From the NCBI GenBank assembly GCA_030425195.1, contig JAUIAV010000009.1:62001-126000 (forward strand): DNA of 64,000 nucleotides, written 5' to 3'. A program made the position numbers and the translations under genes. The DNA is from Gammaproteobacteria bacterium. Lineage in GTDB: Bacteria; Pseudomonadota; Gammaproteobacteria; Pseudomonadales; Azotimanducaceae. Below are positions 27,176-36,488 of this stretch, one piece after another; the stretch's first letter is position 1; the number at the start of each line of letters is the position of its first letter. Below the pieces are notes generated by a model. It was given only the letters and a program-made list of their open reading frames with translations. It did no database searches and had not been told where the DNA came from.

Positions 27176-28935
27176 GCTGTTTCGGGGCGCTCCGTCAGAG
27201 CAAGTCGAATGTAGCCCGGCGTGCCCGGCAACCCGGCGATGGCAGACGTCCAGCGCGTGTCGGTCTGCTGGCTGAACGAATGCCGCGGGTAGAAGTCGGC
27301 GGCTGGAACGTTTTTGGGCGTCTCCAGGAAGTCACCTTCGAGCCGCGTTACCCCCCGGTCTGCGGCCAGGGAGGCAATGCCGGAGAGAAACGCCGTCTCT
27401 ATGCCGCGACCAAGCACCCGGCAGCTCATCAGCAGGGTTTCGATCTCACCAACGTCGTCGTCGATGCGGACCAGGCACACGCCTGTCAGTCCGTACTTTC
27501 CAAACCGATCCTGAGCGTTCATGCAGAGCACCAGCCAGTCCTCTGCCTGGCTCAGCGCGGTCACCTCCTCGAGCGTTTTGCGGCGCGTGGAGAGGTTGAA
27601 CTGATTGGTCTTGTTGATGAGCTGATGAACCCTGGCCAGGTGGCTCGGCATTGCGGCGAAAACACTCACCTCCAGCTCCAGCGCCTCGAGGTAGGCTGCT
27701 TCGCTGCCGGTGGAACGAAGCTGCTCACGGGACTTGTCTGCGGCCACCATGAACACCCGCTGCCTGTCTTCTTCGGTGATCGTCGACTGCTCGAACCAGC
27801 GGGCTTCGCGCAGGCGCTTCGGAAACGTCGCCAGGTCTTCAGGAACCTGAAAACAGGTGACTTCCGGCAGCATCGAGCGCATCTGTTCGATCTCGAAGGG
27901 ATTGTCATCGACGAATACCACGCTGTCCGTGCCTATGTTGAGATCCGCTGCGATCTGCTGGATCGCCAGATACTTGGGATCCCAGTTCACCTGATAGCTG
28001 CTGAGGTGCTCACGGCGCAGCAGCATCTCGTCGTGCTCATCGAAGACCTGCCAGGCGTCCGCTTCATTGTTCTTGCTGGAGACGGCCAGAAAGACGCCCT
28101 GGGCACGCCACGCCAGCAACTGCCGCTGAAAATCACGGAAGACCGAGCCCGGAAAATCCCGACCGAGCTGAATCCCCCCCAGCCCATCCTCGCCGATGAC
28201 ACCTCCCCAGAGCGTGTTGTCGCAGTCGACGACAATGCACTTTTTGGGCGGCCGCGTTTCTCTGATCAGCGTTCTGGCTAGGAGTCCAGCCAGCTCGAAG
28301 TGGAACTCCTCGACATACGGCTGACGGTAGAGGTACCACTTCGCAGGGTCGCGGGCTCGTTCCGCGCCCAGAGACCGTTCCAGCGCATCCAGATCGAGCA
28401 GGCGAATGTTCCCGTGCTCCCGCAGACGTTCCTGCACGTGGCGGCAGATTTCCTGATGCAGCGAGCTGGCGGCGCTCCGCCCCACAGCGGCCAGGTCCCA
28501 GGCCGGGTGGTCCGGACAGGGCGGCAGGTTCAGGCAGAGGGTGCCCTGAAAACGGTTGCTGAGATGCACGATCGCATCCAGCAGCATGTCGACCTGAGCG
28601 AGGAGCGCGGCGTACGCCTCGTCCTCTGCCCGCACGAGCGTATCCAGAGCCTCTTCTGCCAGATCTTCGACCCGCCAGAGCAGCACGATGGCGTCCGTTT
28701 CATCGGAAAAGTAACTGTCCGGCGAGTAGCAGAGGGCCAGCACCTGGTTGTAGTCGGCAAGCTCTATGGCCGGCATCAGGCCTTGCTCGAGCAGCCCGGC
28801 GCCCACGTAGGGAATCAGTGGATCTGCCGTGAAGGTGGCGGCAACCCCGACGCGATACCCCGCATCGGCATCGCGATTCTCTTTGCGCCAGCGGCGCCAG
28901 GTTTTTTGAGCGTCGAGAAGCGGGTTCATGAACAA
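27172..28935 (-). CDS. FkbH-like HAD enzyme (acyl-S-ACP loading)
   Basis: 587 residues. N-terminal ~220 residues of FkbH type, a HAD catalytic block KKCIVVDCDNTLWGGVIGED near residue 235 with DxDxT, later FVDDNPFEIEQMRSMLPEV, and a C-terminal GNAT-like domain with RVHQLINKTNQFNLSTRR. FkbH enzymes take 1,3-bisphosphoglycerate and load glyceryl on an ACP. The ACP gene is 10 bp upstream and the MBOAT gene overlaps by 4 bp. This enzyme would replace DltA as the donor-loading step. A different three-carbon substrate is possible. Confidence 0.9.
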   Translation of the reverse strand: MFMNPLLDAQKTWRRWRKENRDADAGYRVGVAATFTADPLIPYVGAGLLEQGLMPAIELADYNQVLALCYSPDSYFSDETDAIVLLWRVEDLAEEALDTLVRAEDEAYAALLAQVDMLLDAIVHLSNRFQGTLCLNLPPCPDHPAWDLAAVGRSAASSLHQEICRHVQERLREHGNIRLLDLDALERSLGAERARDPAKWYLYRQPYVEEFHFELAGLLARTLIRETRPPKKCIVVDCDNTLWGGVIGEDGLGGIQLGRDFPGSVFRDFQRQLLAWRAQGVFLAVSSKNNEADAWQVFDEHDEMLLRREHLSSYQVNWDPKYLAIQQIAADLNIGTDSVVFVDDNPFEIEQMRSMLPEVTCFQVPEDLATFPKRLREARWFEQSTITEEDRQRVFMVAADKSREQLRSTGSEAAYLEALELEVSVFAAMPSHLARVHQLINKTNQFNLSTRRKTLEEVTALSQAEDWLVLCMNAQDRFGKYGLTGVCLVRIDDDVGEIETLLMSCRVLGRGIETAFLSGIASLAADRGVTRLEGDFLETPKNVPAADFYPRHSFSQQTDTRWTSAIAGLPGTPGYIRLALTERPETA

Positions 28936-28945
28936 CGTGGCTGAA

Positions 28946-29176
28946 TCAGATCGTGACGCCTTTCTCTGTCAGTACCTGTCTGGCGATGCCGATGGTGTTC
29001 ATCTTCATCATCTCGCCCGTCGACAGCTCGACGTCGAAGGTCATCTCGATGGCGGAAACCAGCGACATGGCGGCGAGGCTGTCCCACTCTTCGACCGAAT
29101 CGGGCGAGCTCTCGTCGGAAAGGTCCTCGGCAGATACCTCCAGCACCTCTGAGAACAACGCAATCAGTGGGTCCAA
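28946..29176 (-). CDS. Acyl carrier protein of the acylation operon
   Basis: 76 residues from a TTG start at 29176 (MDPLIALFSEVLEVSAEDL), with AGGGG upstream. The phosphopantetheine serine is in VEEWDSLAAMSLVSAIE; the acidic helix and length are typical of an ACP, and it is similar in layout to DltC. First gene of the seven-gene operon and 10 bp from the FkbH-like gene, so it is the likely carrier of the loaded glyceryl-type group. Confidence 0.9.
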   Translation of the reverse strand: MDPLIALFSEVLEVSAEDLSDESSPDSVEEWDSLAAMSLVSAIEMTFDVELSTGEMMKMNTIGIARQVLTEKGVTI

Positions 29177-29265
29177 GGCAACACCCCTCAAATAAAACGC
29201 GTGACCATAGTGGATCACCCAGAGGAAGTCCACGCTGACCAGCGCACCCCGGGCGACGGAGGTGG

Positions 29266-29296
29266 TTGTTGTGCTCTCGAACGCCTCGCGTACAAT
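29266..29296 (+). promoter_or_regulatory. Promoter of tRNA-Pro
   Basis: -10 TACAAT at 29291-29296 followed by a GC-rich discriminator (ACGCGGCCCC), as in stringently controlled stable-RNA promoters. The -35 is weak: TTGTTG at 29266-29271 with a 19-bp spacer. The start point would be about 40 bp before the tRNA. Confidence 0.6.
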
Positions 29297-29341
29297 ACGC
29301 GGCCCCGGGGCGGCCGTATCCCGTCAGCCGCACCACCTCAT

Positions 29342-29418
29342 CGGAGTGTAGCTCAGCTTGGTAGAGCACCACGTTCGGGACGTGGGGGCCGGAGGTTCAA
29401 ATCCTCTCACTCCGACCA
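29342..29418 (+). tRNA. tRNA-Pro(CGG)
   Basis: 77 bases folding as a cloverleaf: acceptor CGGAGTG/CACTCCG, D-arm GCTC/GAGC, anticodon stem CCACG/CGTGG with loop TTCGGGA (anticodon CGG), T-arm GGAGG/CCTCT with TTCAAAT, and an encoded ACCA end. The loop matches enterobacterial proK. The accessory region begins directly after it, as expected of an integration site. Confidence 0.97.
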
Positions 29419-29462
29419 ACTCTCCCTCTTTAGAATCAATGGGTTAAGTTCCGTTGATAGTG

Positions 29463-29482
29463 ACTTGTACCAGACTTGTACC
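29463..29482. repeat. Direct repeat ACTTGTACC next to tRNA-Pro
   Basis: ACTTGTACC at 29463-29471 and 29474-29482, 45 bp after the tRNA. Short direct repeats of this kind next to a tRNA 3' end are usual as arm-type sites of tyrosine integrases, so this may be a remnant of an attachment site. The stretch 29419-29657 has no convincing gene. Confidence 0.4.
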
Positions 29483-29657
29483 CGAAATAGGTCGAATCGC
29501 CACACTTCCCCTCTGGCGAGGGTAGTAGCGGTCATGTCTGGGATCGATGCGAAGCATCACGTTCAAACGCCACCGTGCCGCCGGACCTGAGGCATATCGA
29601 TACCCCTTGGGCTATCTTTGCCGAGACGACCCTACGATGTGAGAAGTGTGCCAGCCT

Positions 29658-29861
29658 ATGAAGCTCTACGTGTGTCAGCTACGCGGCCCCGTGGTCGGAG
29701 ACAAATCCAGCGACGCCTATCCGACGAAGGTGCTCTGTCAAGACTGTGTGGGTGCCGACGAACGGATTCGTCCTGATGCCCTGATCTTATCCAAGCAGGA
29801 TTGGGATGCTTCTTGGCCTGAAGAATGTGAGGAGTGCGGATACGATCCCAGAGATGACTGA
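29658..29861 (+). CDS. Hypothetical small zinc-ribbon-like protein
   Basis: 67 residues from MKLYVCQLRGPVVGDKSSDA. Two cysteine pairs, LCQDC and ECEEC, about 34 residues apart, suggest a small metal-binding ribbon. No family recognised. It precedes the PD-(D/E)XK gene by 76 bp. The frame can be extended 12 bases upstream to a GTG; the ATG is preferred. Real coding status is only moderately sure because of the small size. Confidence 0.5.
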   Translation: MKLYVCQLRGPVVGDKSSDAYPTKVLCQDCVGADERIRPDALILSKQDWDASWPEECEECGYDPRDD

Positions 29862-29937
29862 TCAGAATAAATGAATACGAACCATCCGATGGGCAGTGGG
29901 AACCAGCTATCGATCCCCAAAGCACAACGAAGACCCC

Positions 29938-30861
29938 ATGCCGCTCTTTGAGATAGACAAAAAATCCCTACGGCCAGTTGAACAACTGGACTTCGGCCTC
30001 GAAAAGGAGCTTCAGCACCTGATTGAGACCAACCTTGAACCAGTTTTCAACTGCCGCTTCGTAGCCTCCGAGTTTCCCACCGGCTCTCAGCATTCAGGAA
30101 GGATCGATACCCTCGCTCTTTCCGAGGAAAACAACCCGGTAATCATCGAGTATAAGAAGGTAGTTTCTTCTGACCTGATCAATCAAAGTCTGTTCTATCT
30201 CGCATGGATTCACGACCATCACGGCGATTTTGAGATTGCGGTCCAGAAGGAGCTCGGCCCTAGTGTTGAAGTAGATTGGTCGGACGTTCGCGTTATTTGC
30301 ATAGCTCCCAACTACAAGAAGTATGACCTACACGCTGTTCAAGTTATGGGCGCCAATCTTGAACTTTGGACTTACAGACTGTTCCGAAACAGCAGTTTGT
30401 ATCTAGAGGAGGTCTTTCAGAAGTCGTATTCAGTAGTTGGTGGTTTATCGACCGAGAAGACGCTAACGGCTGGACAGAAGGCAGCGATTACCCGAAAAAC
30501 TGGCTCGTACACTGTTGAAGAGCACTTTAAAGGAAAGCCTGAGAAGATTGCTGAGATGGCACATGCCATTCAGGAGCACATGCTAGGTCTCGATCCAGCG
30601 ATGGAGGAGGTGCCCAAGAAGCTCTATGTGGCCTACAAGATATCGCAGAACATCGTCTGTATGGAGATACAGAAGCAACGCCTACTTCTCTATCTCAAGC
30701 TCAACCCCGAGGAGGTAGAGTCCATACAAGGGATTTCGAGGGATGTGCGTAACATCGGGCACTACGGAACAGGTGATCTGGAGTTGTCCTTGAAAAAGAT
30801 GGAAGACATCGATTCAGTGAAACACCTGCTCGATCTCGCTTACCAGAAGGTGGGTGGTTGA
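29938..30861 (+). CDS. PD-(D/E)XK nuclease-like protein with DUF5655 domain
   Basis: 307 residues from MPLFEIDKKSLRPVEQLDFG. N-terminal NucS-like PD-(D/E)XK domain: Asp in GRIDTLALSEENN and the E-x-K of PVIIEYKKV, both in place. C-terminal DUF5655 domain over the last ~110 residues (AYKISQNIVCMEIQKQRLLL; RDVRNIGHYGTGDLELSL). DUF5655 proteins of this layout are common in mobile regions and may degrade or bind nucleic acid. Codon use is clearly less GC-rich than the flanking core. Function is not established. Confidence 0.82.
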   Translation: MPLFEIDKKSLRPVEQLDFGLEKELQHLIETNLEPVFNCRFVASEFPTGSQHSGRIDTLALSEENNPVIIEYKKVVSSDLINQSLFYLAWIHDHHGDFEIAVQKELGPSVEVDWSDVRVICIAPNYKKYDLHAVQVMGANLELWTYRLFRNSSLYLEEVFQKSYSVVGGLSTEKTLTAGQKAAITRKTGSYTVEEHFKGKPEKIAEMAHAIQEHMLGLDPAMEEVPKKLYVAYKISQNIVCMEIQKQRLLLYLKLNPEEVESIQGISRDVRNIGHYGTGDLELSLKKMEDIDSVKHLLDLAYQKVGG

Positions 30862-31004
30862 TACGACCCACGGATTCCCCAGCGGACGACAATTGTGAGT
30901 AGTTTGGCCGTTCGTTTCGTTTACCAACAGATCAGTAACTGCTTTATGTGGTTGCCGTGCGCTCCTTGAGCATTTTCCGCTCAAGCGCCTAATGGGGAGT
31001 TCAC

Positions 31005-31736
31005 ATGTCCGAGCTTCAAGATCAGAACGTTTTTTACAAGTATCGTCCCATTACTTCGAACTATTCGAAGAAGATGCTAAGGAATTACTTTCTCAGGTAT
31101 GAGCTTTGGCATGCAAAACCGGGGTGCTTGAACGACCCCTTCGATTGCATGCCGTGCGTGACGTTTGAAGGTAAGGCAGATAGGGGTTTGAGCACGGCAT
31201 TCTTCAAAGAAATACATGAGCGAACTGGCGTTCTGTCAATGTCTAAGAACCCCGTAAGTACCCAGCAATGGAGCTACTACGCGGAAGATCACAAAGGCGT
31301 GTGTATTGGATTCAATATGCGGCATGTGGACCCGCGGGAACGGTACCACGTTGCGTATGAAACAAGTCGTGTGGTGATTCCCCACGAACTCATTGTGAGC
31401 GACGACGAATCGGATCAGAGAGAGGTCCGAAAACTCATGCTAAAAACCGTCACTACGAAGGCACCGAATTGGAGCCATGAGGACGAGTATCGATTTCTAA
31501 AGTCGAGCGAGGGAACAGCAACGTTTCCCGCAGACAGCCTCGTCTCAGTGTACTTTGGCTACAAGTGCTCTGAGTCAGACATCAGCTACATCCAGTCGTT
31601 GGTAAGGCGCTCAAGTGCCGCGCCTCACTTCGCTATGATGATCCCCACGGAAGACAGTAGTTACGATATGGAGATTCACGCGGAAGATGATTTTGAGCGC
31701 CTTCGAAAAATGGCGAGGGAGCGCGTGCCTGCGTGA
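31005..31736 (+). CDS. DUF2971 protein
   Basis: 243 residues. Family features: FYKYRPITSNYSKKMLRNY at the start, LWHAKPGCLNDPFDC, and WSYYAEDHKGVCIGFNMRH, then VFYG-type strand SVYFGYKCSESDISYI. DUF2971 proteins are scattered in genomic islands and have no assigned biochemical role. A GGGGAG ribosome site precedes the ATG. Low GC like its neighbours. Convergent with the broken rloB gene. Confidence 0.82.
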   Translation: MSELQDQNVFYKYRPITSNYSKKMLRNYFLRYELWHAKPGCLNDPFDCMPCVTFEGKADRGLSTAFFKEIHERTGVLSMSKNPVSTQQWSYYAEDHKGVCIGFNMRHVDPRERYHVAYETSRVVIPHELIVSDDESDQREVRKLMLKTVTTKAPNWSHEDEYRFLKSSEGTATFPADSLVSVYFGYKCSESDISYIQSLVRRSSAAPHFAMMIPTEDSSYDMEIHAEDDFERLRKMARERVPA

Positions 31737-31759
31737 CTTAGTTGGCTTTGGGGCAGAGA

Positions 31760-32356
31760 CTACTGATCTCTTAACCGCCCAAGTCTATCTACAAGAGCGT
31801 ATATGCCCGTAAACGGCCCATTTTGATCATACCCATTTCGCTCTCGCGCCAACCGCTGTGCTCTCTCATTGGCGTCGGGCAAACTGGCTTTCGTGCGAGC
31901 GTACAGGTCGGCATCGCCCTTACTGTAGTCAGGGATATATTGTTTCAGCCGTCTATAGACATTGTGTCGATCTATGGGTGCAAGGACATCTTCGAAATGG
32001 AGCAGTAGCCATAGTTCAAAAGATGGTACGGAGGGATAGGCGGTAAATTTGACGCTGGAATTGTTGTCATTGCGATATCCCTTATCGTTAAGGGCCTCCG
32101 TCTTCTGGAGGGCTTGAACAAAGTGGTGGTGGTCATCCCTATCGAAGACAACGCAAATCTCCTCAAACGAGCGTTTTCTGATCTGATATGCACCATCTAG
32201 GAAGATTCTTTCAGCATCCTCAACCATCCGAAGTGGATTGGTGTGCTCGTGATGAACCCTAATATTCGCGTTTGGAAGCCTGAGGTCTTGACGAATCTCC
32301 TCGAAGTAATTGGGTTCCGTTTTTTCGCCTTCGCAGACAATCAACAGTCTATCGAA
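31760..32356 (-). pseudogene. rloB: RloB-family abortive-infection protein, 5' end removed by IS3
   Basis: The remaining ~198 codons read FDRLLIVCEGEKTEPNYFEE, then CVVFDRDDHHHF and PSFELWLLLHFED, the RloB Toprim-like fold (E in CEGEKTE, DRDD block). RloB normally starts a few basic residues before LLIVCEGEKTEP; here the IS left end replaces that start. An in-frame ATG inside the IS (32416) could still give a fusion of about 218 residues. The usual AAA ATPase partner RloA is absent. Classified as broken, but residual expression is possible. Confidence 0.75.
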
Positions 32357-32384
32357 TGAACCGCCCCGGGTTTGTCGGAGGCTC
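32357..32384. repeat. IS3 left terminal inverted repeat
   Basis: Begins TGAACCGCCCCGGGTTT and ends CGGAGGCTC; differs from the right copy at two central bases (GT here, CC in the reverse complement of the right end). Confidence 0.9.
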
Positions 32385-32406
32385 CAACCCTTGAGAGGAT
32401 GGAGCA

Positions 32407-33626
<1,220 letters not shown>

Positions 33627-33637
33627 CTCACACTATC

Positions 33638-33665
33638 GAGCCTCCGGGAAACCCGGGGCGGTTCA
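33638..33665. repeat. IS3 right terminal inverted repeat
   Basis: GAGCCTCCGGG to GGGGCGGTTCA, inverted copy of the left end with two mismatches; ends 3 bp before the next gene's ATG. Confidence 0.9.
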
Positions 33666-33668
33666 CAC

Positions 33669-34142
33669 ATGGAACGGATCGGCTTGTTTGTCGATGTGCA
33701 GAACATCTACTACACCACACGGCACGCCTACGGCAGGCAGTTCGACTACCGCGCCCTATGGAACGTCCTGGCCCGAGATAGCGTGATTGAAGTGGCCAAC
33801 GCCTACGCCACCGATCGCGGCGACGAGGGTCAGCGGAAGTTTCAGGCGGCGCTCAGACACATCGGTTTCACTGTGAAGCTCAAGCCTTACATTCAGCGCG
33901 CCGACGGCTCGGCCAAGGGTGACTGGGATGTGGGGATCACCATCGACGTGCTGCAGAACGCACCAGAGCTGGATCGGATTTACCTGCTTTCGGGGGATGG
34001 CGACTTCGATCTGCTGATCGACACTGTGCAGACGCAACACGATACGCCTGTGGAGGTGTACGGCGTGCCGGCATTGACCGCGGACTCCCTGGTTCGAGCG
34101 GCGAGCGCCTTTCATCCCATCACCGAAACGCTGCTGATCTGA
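33669..34142 (+). CDS. NYN-domain protein (LabA/DUF88 family)
   Basis: 157 residues. PIN-like NYN fold: RIGLFVDVQNIYYTTRHAYG with first Asp, KGDWDVGITIDVLQ, and LLSGDGDFDLLIDTVQ with the terminal acidic cluster. Such proteins are putative RNA-cleaving enzymes. The ATG is only 3 bp after the IS right end, so its native promoter and ribosome site are lost and any expression must come from the IS. High GC, like the core. Coupled to uup, whose start is 2 bp after the stop. Confidence 0.86.
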   Translation: MERIGLFVDVQNIYYTTRHAYGRQFDYRALWNVLARDSVIEVANAYATDRGDEGQRKFQAALRHIGFTVKLKPYIQRADGSAKGDWDVGITIDVLQNAPELDRIYLLSGDGDFDLLIDTVQTQHDTPVEVYGVPALTADSLVRAASAFHPITETLLI

Positions 34143-34144
34143 TC

Positions 34145-36052
34145 ATGCCTCTGGTACAGCTGCAAAACGCCCATCTCGCGTTCGGCCATGTTCCCCTGCT
34201 CGACGACGTGAACCTCATCATCGAGGCCCGGGAACGGGTCTGCCTGATCGGCCGCAACGGCACGGGCAAATCCACTCTGCTGAACGTGCTGAACGGGCAG
34301 CAGGTGCTGGATTCCGGCACGCTCAGGATCGACGCCGGCGTCAAAGTCGCCAAGCTGGCGCAGGAAGTGCCGGAGGCCGCGACGGCCACGCTCTACGATA
34401 CCGTCGCGATGGGACTGGGGGATCTGAGCGGCTTGCTGTCTCGCTATCACAGTTTGAGCCACGAGGTTGCCACGGGAGATGCGCAGACGCTCGAAGCGCT
34501 GAGCACGGTGCAGGCGGAAATCGATCGGATCAGCGCCTGGGATGCTTCACAGCGGGTGGATGCCATCCTGAGCAGGCTCAATCTGCCTGCGGATTCACTC
34601 ATGGCTGAATGCAGCGGCGGCATCCGCCGCCGCACCATGCTGGGCCAGGCGCTGGTTGGCGAGCCGGATCTGCTGCTGTTGGATGAACCCACCAATCATC
34701 TGGACATCGACTCAATCACGGCGCTCGAATCAGCTCTGCTCACCTATTCCGGTGCCGTGCTGTTCATCACCCACGACCGCACCTTCATTGACGATCTTGC
34801 CACCCGCATCATCGAGCTCGACCGGGGCACGCTGAATTCTTACCCCGGTACCCATGCCGAGTACCTCAAGCAGAAAAACGCCGAGCTCGCGGCAGAAGAG
34901 GAAAGCAACCGCAAATTCGATCAGCAGCTCGCCGAAGAAGAGGTCTGGATTCGCACCGGCATCAAGGCGCGGCGTACCCGCAACGAGGGCCGCGTGCGCC
35001 GGCTTGAAGCCATGCGGCTCGAACGCAAGGCCCGTATCGAACGCCAGGGATCGGTGAAGCTCGGCCTGGACTCGAGCGCCGACTCAGGAAAGATCGTCAT
35101 CGAAGCGGACAAGGTCAGCTTCTCCTACGACGACCAACCGATTCTCCGGGAGTTTTCGACGACCATCCTTCGCGGCGACCGGGTTGGCGTGATCGGCCCC
35201 AACGGCAGCGGTAAGAGCACGCTGCTGAAGCTGCTGCTGGGCGAGCTCGAACCTTCCGGTGGGTCTGTGCGACAGGGCACGAAGCTGCAGATCGCCTACT
35301 TCGATCAGGAGCGCATCCAGCTGCAGCCGGAGCGCTCCGTCCGTGACAACGTTGCCGATGGTACGGATCAGATCGAGATCGGCGGCAAGTCCCGCCACGT
35401 GATCGGCTATCTGCGTGACTTTCTGTTCTCTCCGGAGCGTGTGAACTCGCCTGTAAAAACACTATCCGGCGGCGAGCGCAACCGGCTGCTGCTGGCGAAG
35501 CTGTTCGCGAAGCCCGCTAACCTGCTCGTGCTGGACGAACCCACGAACGATCTGGACGTGGAAACGCTGGAGCTGCTCGAAGAGCTGTTGAGCAGTTTCG
35601 ATGGGACGCTACTTCTGGTCAGCCACGACAGAGCCTTTCTCGATCAGACCGTCACCAGCACGCTGGTGCTGGAAGGCGATGGCCGGGTTGGCGAGTACGT
35701 CGGCGGTTACTCCGACTGGAAACGCCAGGCGGACGCAGCGCGCACGAAGGAGGCTGAGGCCAAGCCGAAGAAAACCAGGGAATCCCGCAAGCCGGAAAAC
35801 GCTGCCAGACCGTCAGGGCGTCAAGCCGGGCTCAGCGGCAAGGAAAAGCGGGAGCTGGATGCTCTACCTGGCCGGATCGAGGAACTGGAAGAGAAACAAG
35901 CGGCGTTGACCGATGAGACGGCGAAGGCCGATTTCTATCAGCAGGATCGCGAGCGTGTTGAGGCGGCGCTGCAGTTGCTTACCGATGTGACGAACGAGCT
36001 CGAGCAGGCCTATCAGCGCTGGTCTGAACTGGAAGAAGCGCAATCTAGCTGA
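34145..36052 (+). CDS. uup: ABC-F ATPase Uup
   Basis: 635 residues. Two ABC cassettes in one chain: Walker A GRNGTGKST and GPNGSGKST, signatures CSGGIRRRTMLGQALVG and LSGGERNRLLLAKLF, Walker B LLLLDEPTNHLD and LLVLDEPTNDLD. C-terminal coiled coil (ELDALPGRIEELEEKQAALT) as in Uup, which binds DNA and ribosomes and limits transposon excision. Core-like GC. In the middle of the low-GC island, suggesting the island was built around it or that it was moved with the NYN gene. Confidence 0.92.
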   Translation: MPLVQLQNAHLAFGHVPLLDDVNLIIEARERVCLIGRNGTGKSTLLNVLNGQQVLDSGTLRIDAGVKVAKLAQEVPEAATATLYDTVAMGLGDLSGLLSRYHSLSHEVATGDAQTLEALSTVQAEIDRISAWDASQRVDAILSRLNLPADSLMAECSGGIRRRTMLGQALVGEPDLLLLDEPTNHLDIDSITALESALLTYSGAVLFITHDRTFIDDLATRIIELDRGTLNSYPGTHAEYLKQKNAELAAEEESNRKFDQQLAEEEVWIRTGIKARRTRNEGRVRRLEAMRLERKARIERQGSVKLGLDSSADSGKIVIEADKVSFSYDDQPILREFSTTILRGDRVGVIGPNGSGKSTLLKLLLGELEPSGGSVRQGTKLQIAYFDQERIQLQPERSVRDNVADGTDQIEIGGKSRHVIGYLRDFLFSPERVNSPVKTLSGGERNRLLLAKLFAKPANLLVLDEPTNDLDVETLELLEELLSSFDGTLLLVSHDRAFLDQTVTSTLVLEGDGRVGEYVGGYSDWKRQADAARTKEAEAKPKKTRESRKPENAARPSGRQAGLSGKEKRELDALPGRIEELEEKQAALTDETAKADFYQQDRERVEAALQLLTDVTNELEQAYQRWSELEEAQSS

Positions 36053-36107
36053 GGGCGAGCCGGATTGAGCGATTCGCTCAGCCGGGATCCAAGGTAGTAT
36101 TTGCCTT

Positions 36108-36488
36108 GTGAGTCAATCGCTTTGCCCATTCTGCAATCCTGATGAAACGAAAGTCATCTTTCGCAACAATGCAGTTGTGGCGATCTGGGACGGCTTCCCC
36201 ATCAGTGAAGGTCATTCGCTAATCGTCCCGATCCGGCATGTTGGATCATTCTTCGATCTGACTATCGACGAGCAATCCGCCATGCTGAATGCCCTCCGGA
36301 AACTGAAGGTAGAGATAACGAGTCTCCATGTACCGGACAGTTTCAACGTAGGATTTAACGACGGTCCGGCAGCCGGCCAGACGGTAGACCACTGCCACAT
36401 ACACGTAATACCCAGGTACGACGGAGACGTGCTCGACCCCCGCGGGGGAATACGATGGATCATTCCTGAGAAGGCGCAGTACTGGTGA
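36108..36488 (+). CDS. HIT-family hydrolase
   Basis: 126 residues from GTG (MSQSLCPFCNPDETKVIFRN). HIT motif DHCHIHVIPRY near residue 103 with three histidines; N-terminal Cys pair CPFC as in zinc-binding HIT proteins. Nucleotide hydrolase/transferase acting on adenylates or similar. Overlaps the HNH gene by 4 bp (GTGA), which suggests a functional pair, possibly removing nucleotide adducts. Low GC. Confidence 0.88.
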   Translation: MSQSLCPFCNPDETKVIFRNNAVVAIWDGFPISEGHSLIVPIRHVGSFFDLTIDEQSAMLNALRKLKVEITSLHVPDSFNVGFNDGPAAGQTVDHCHIHVIPRYDGDVLDPRGGIRWIIPEKAQYW

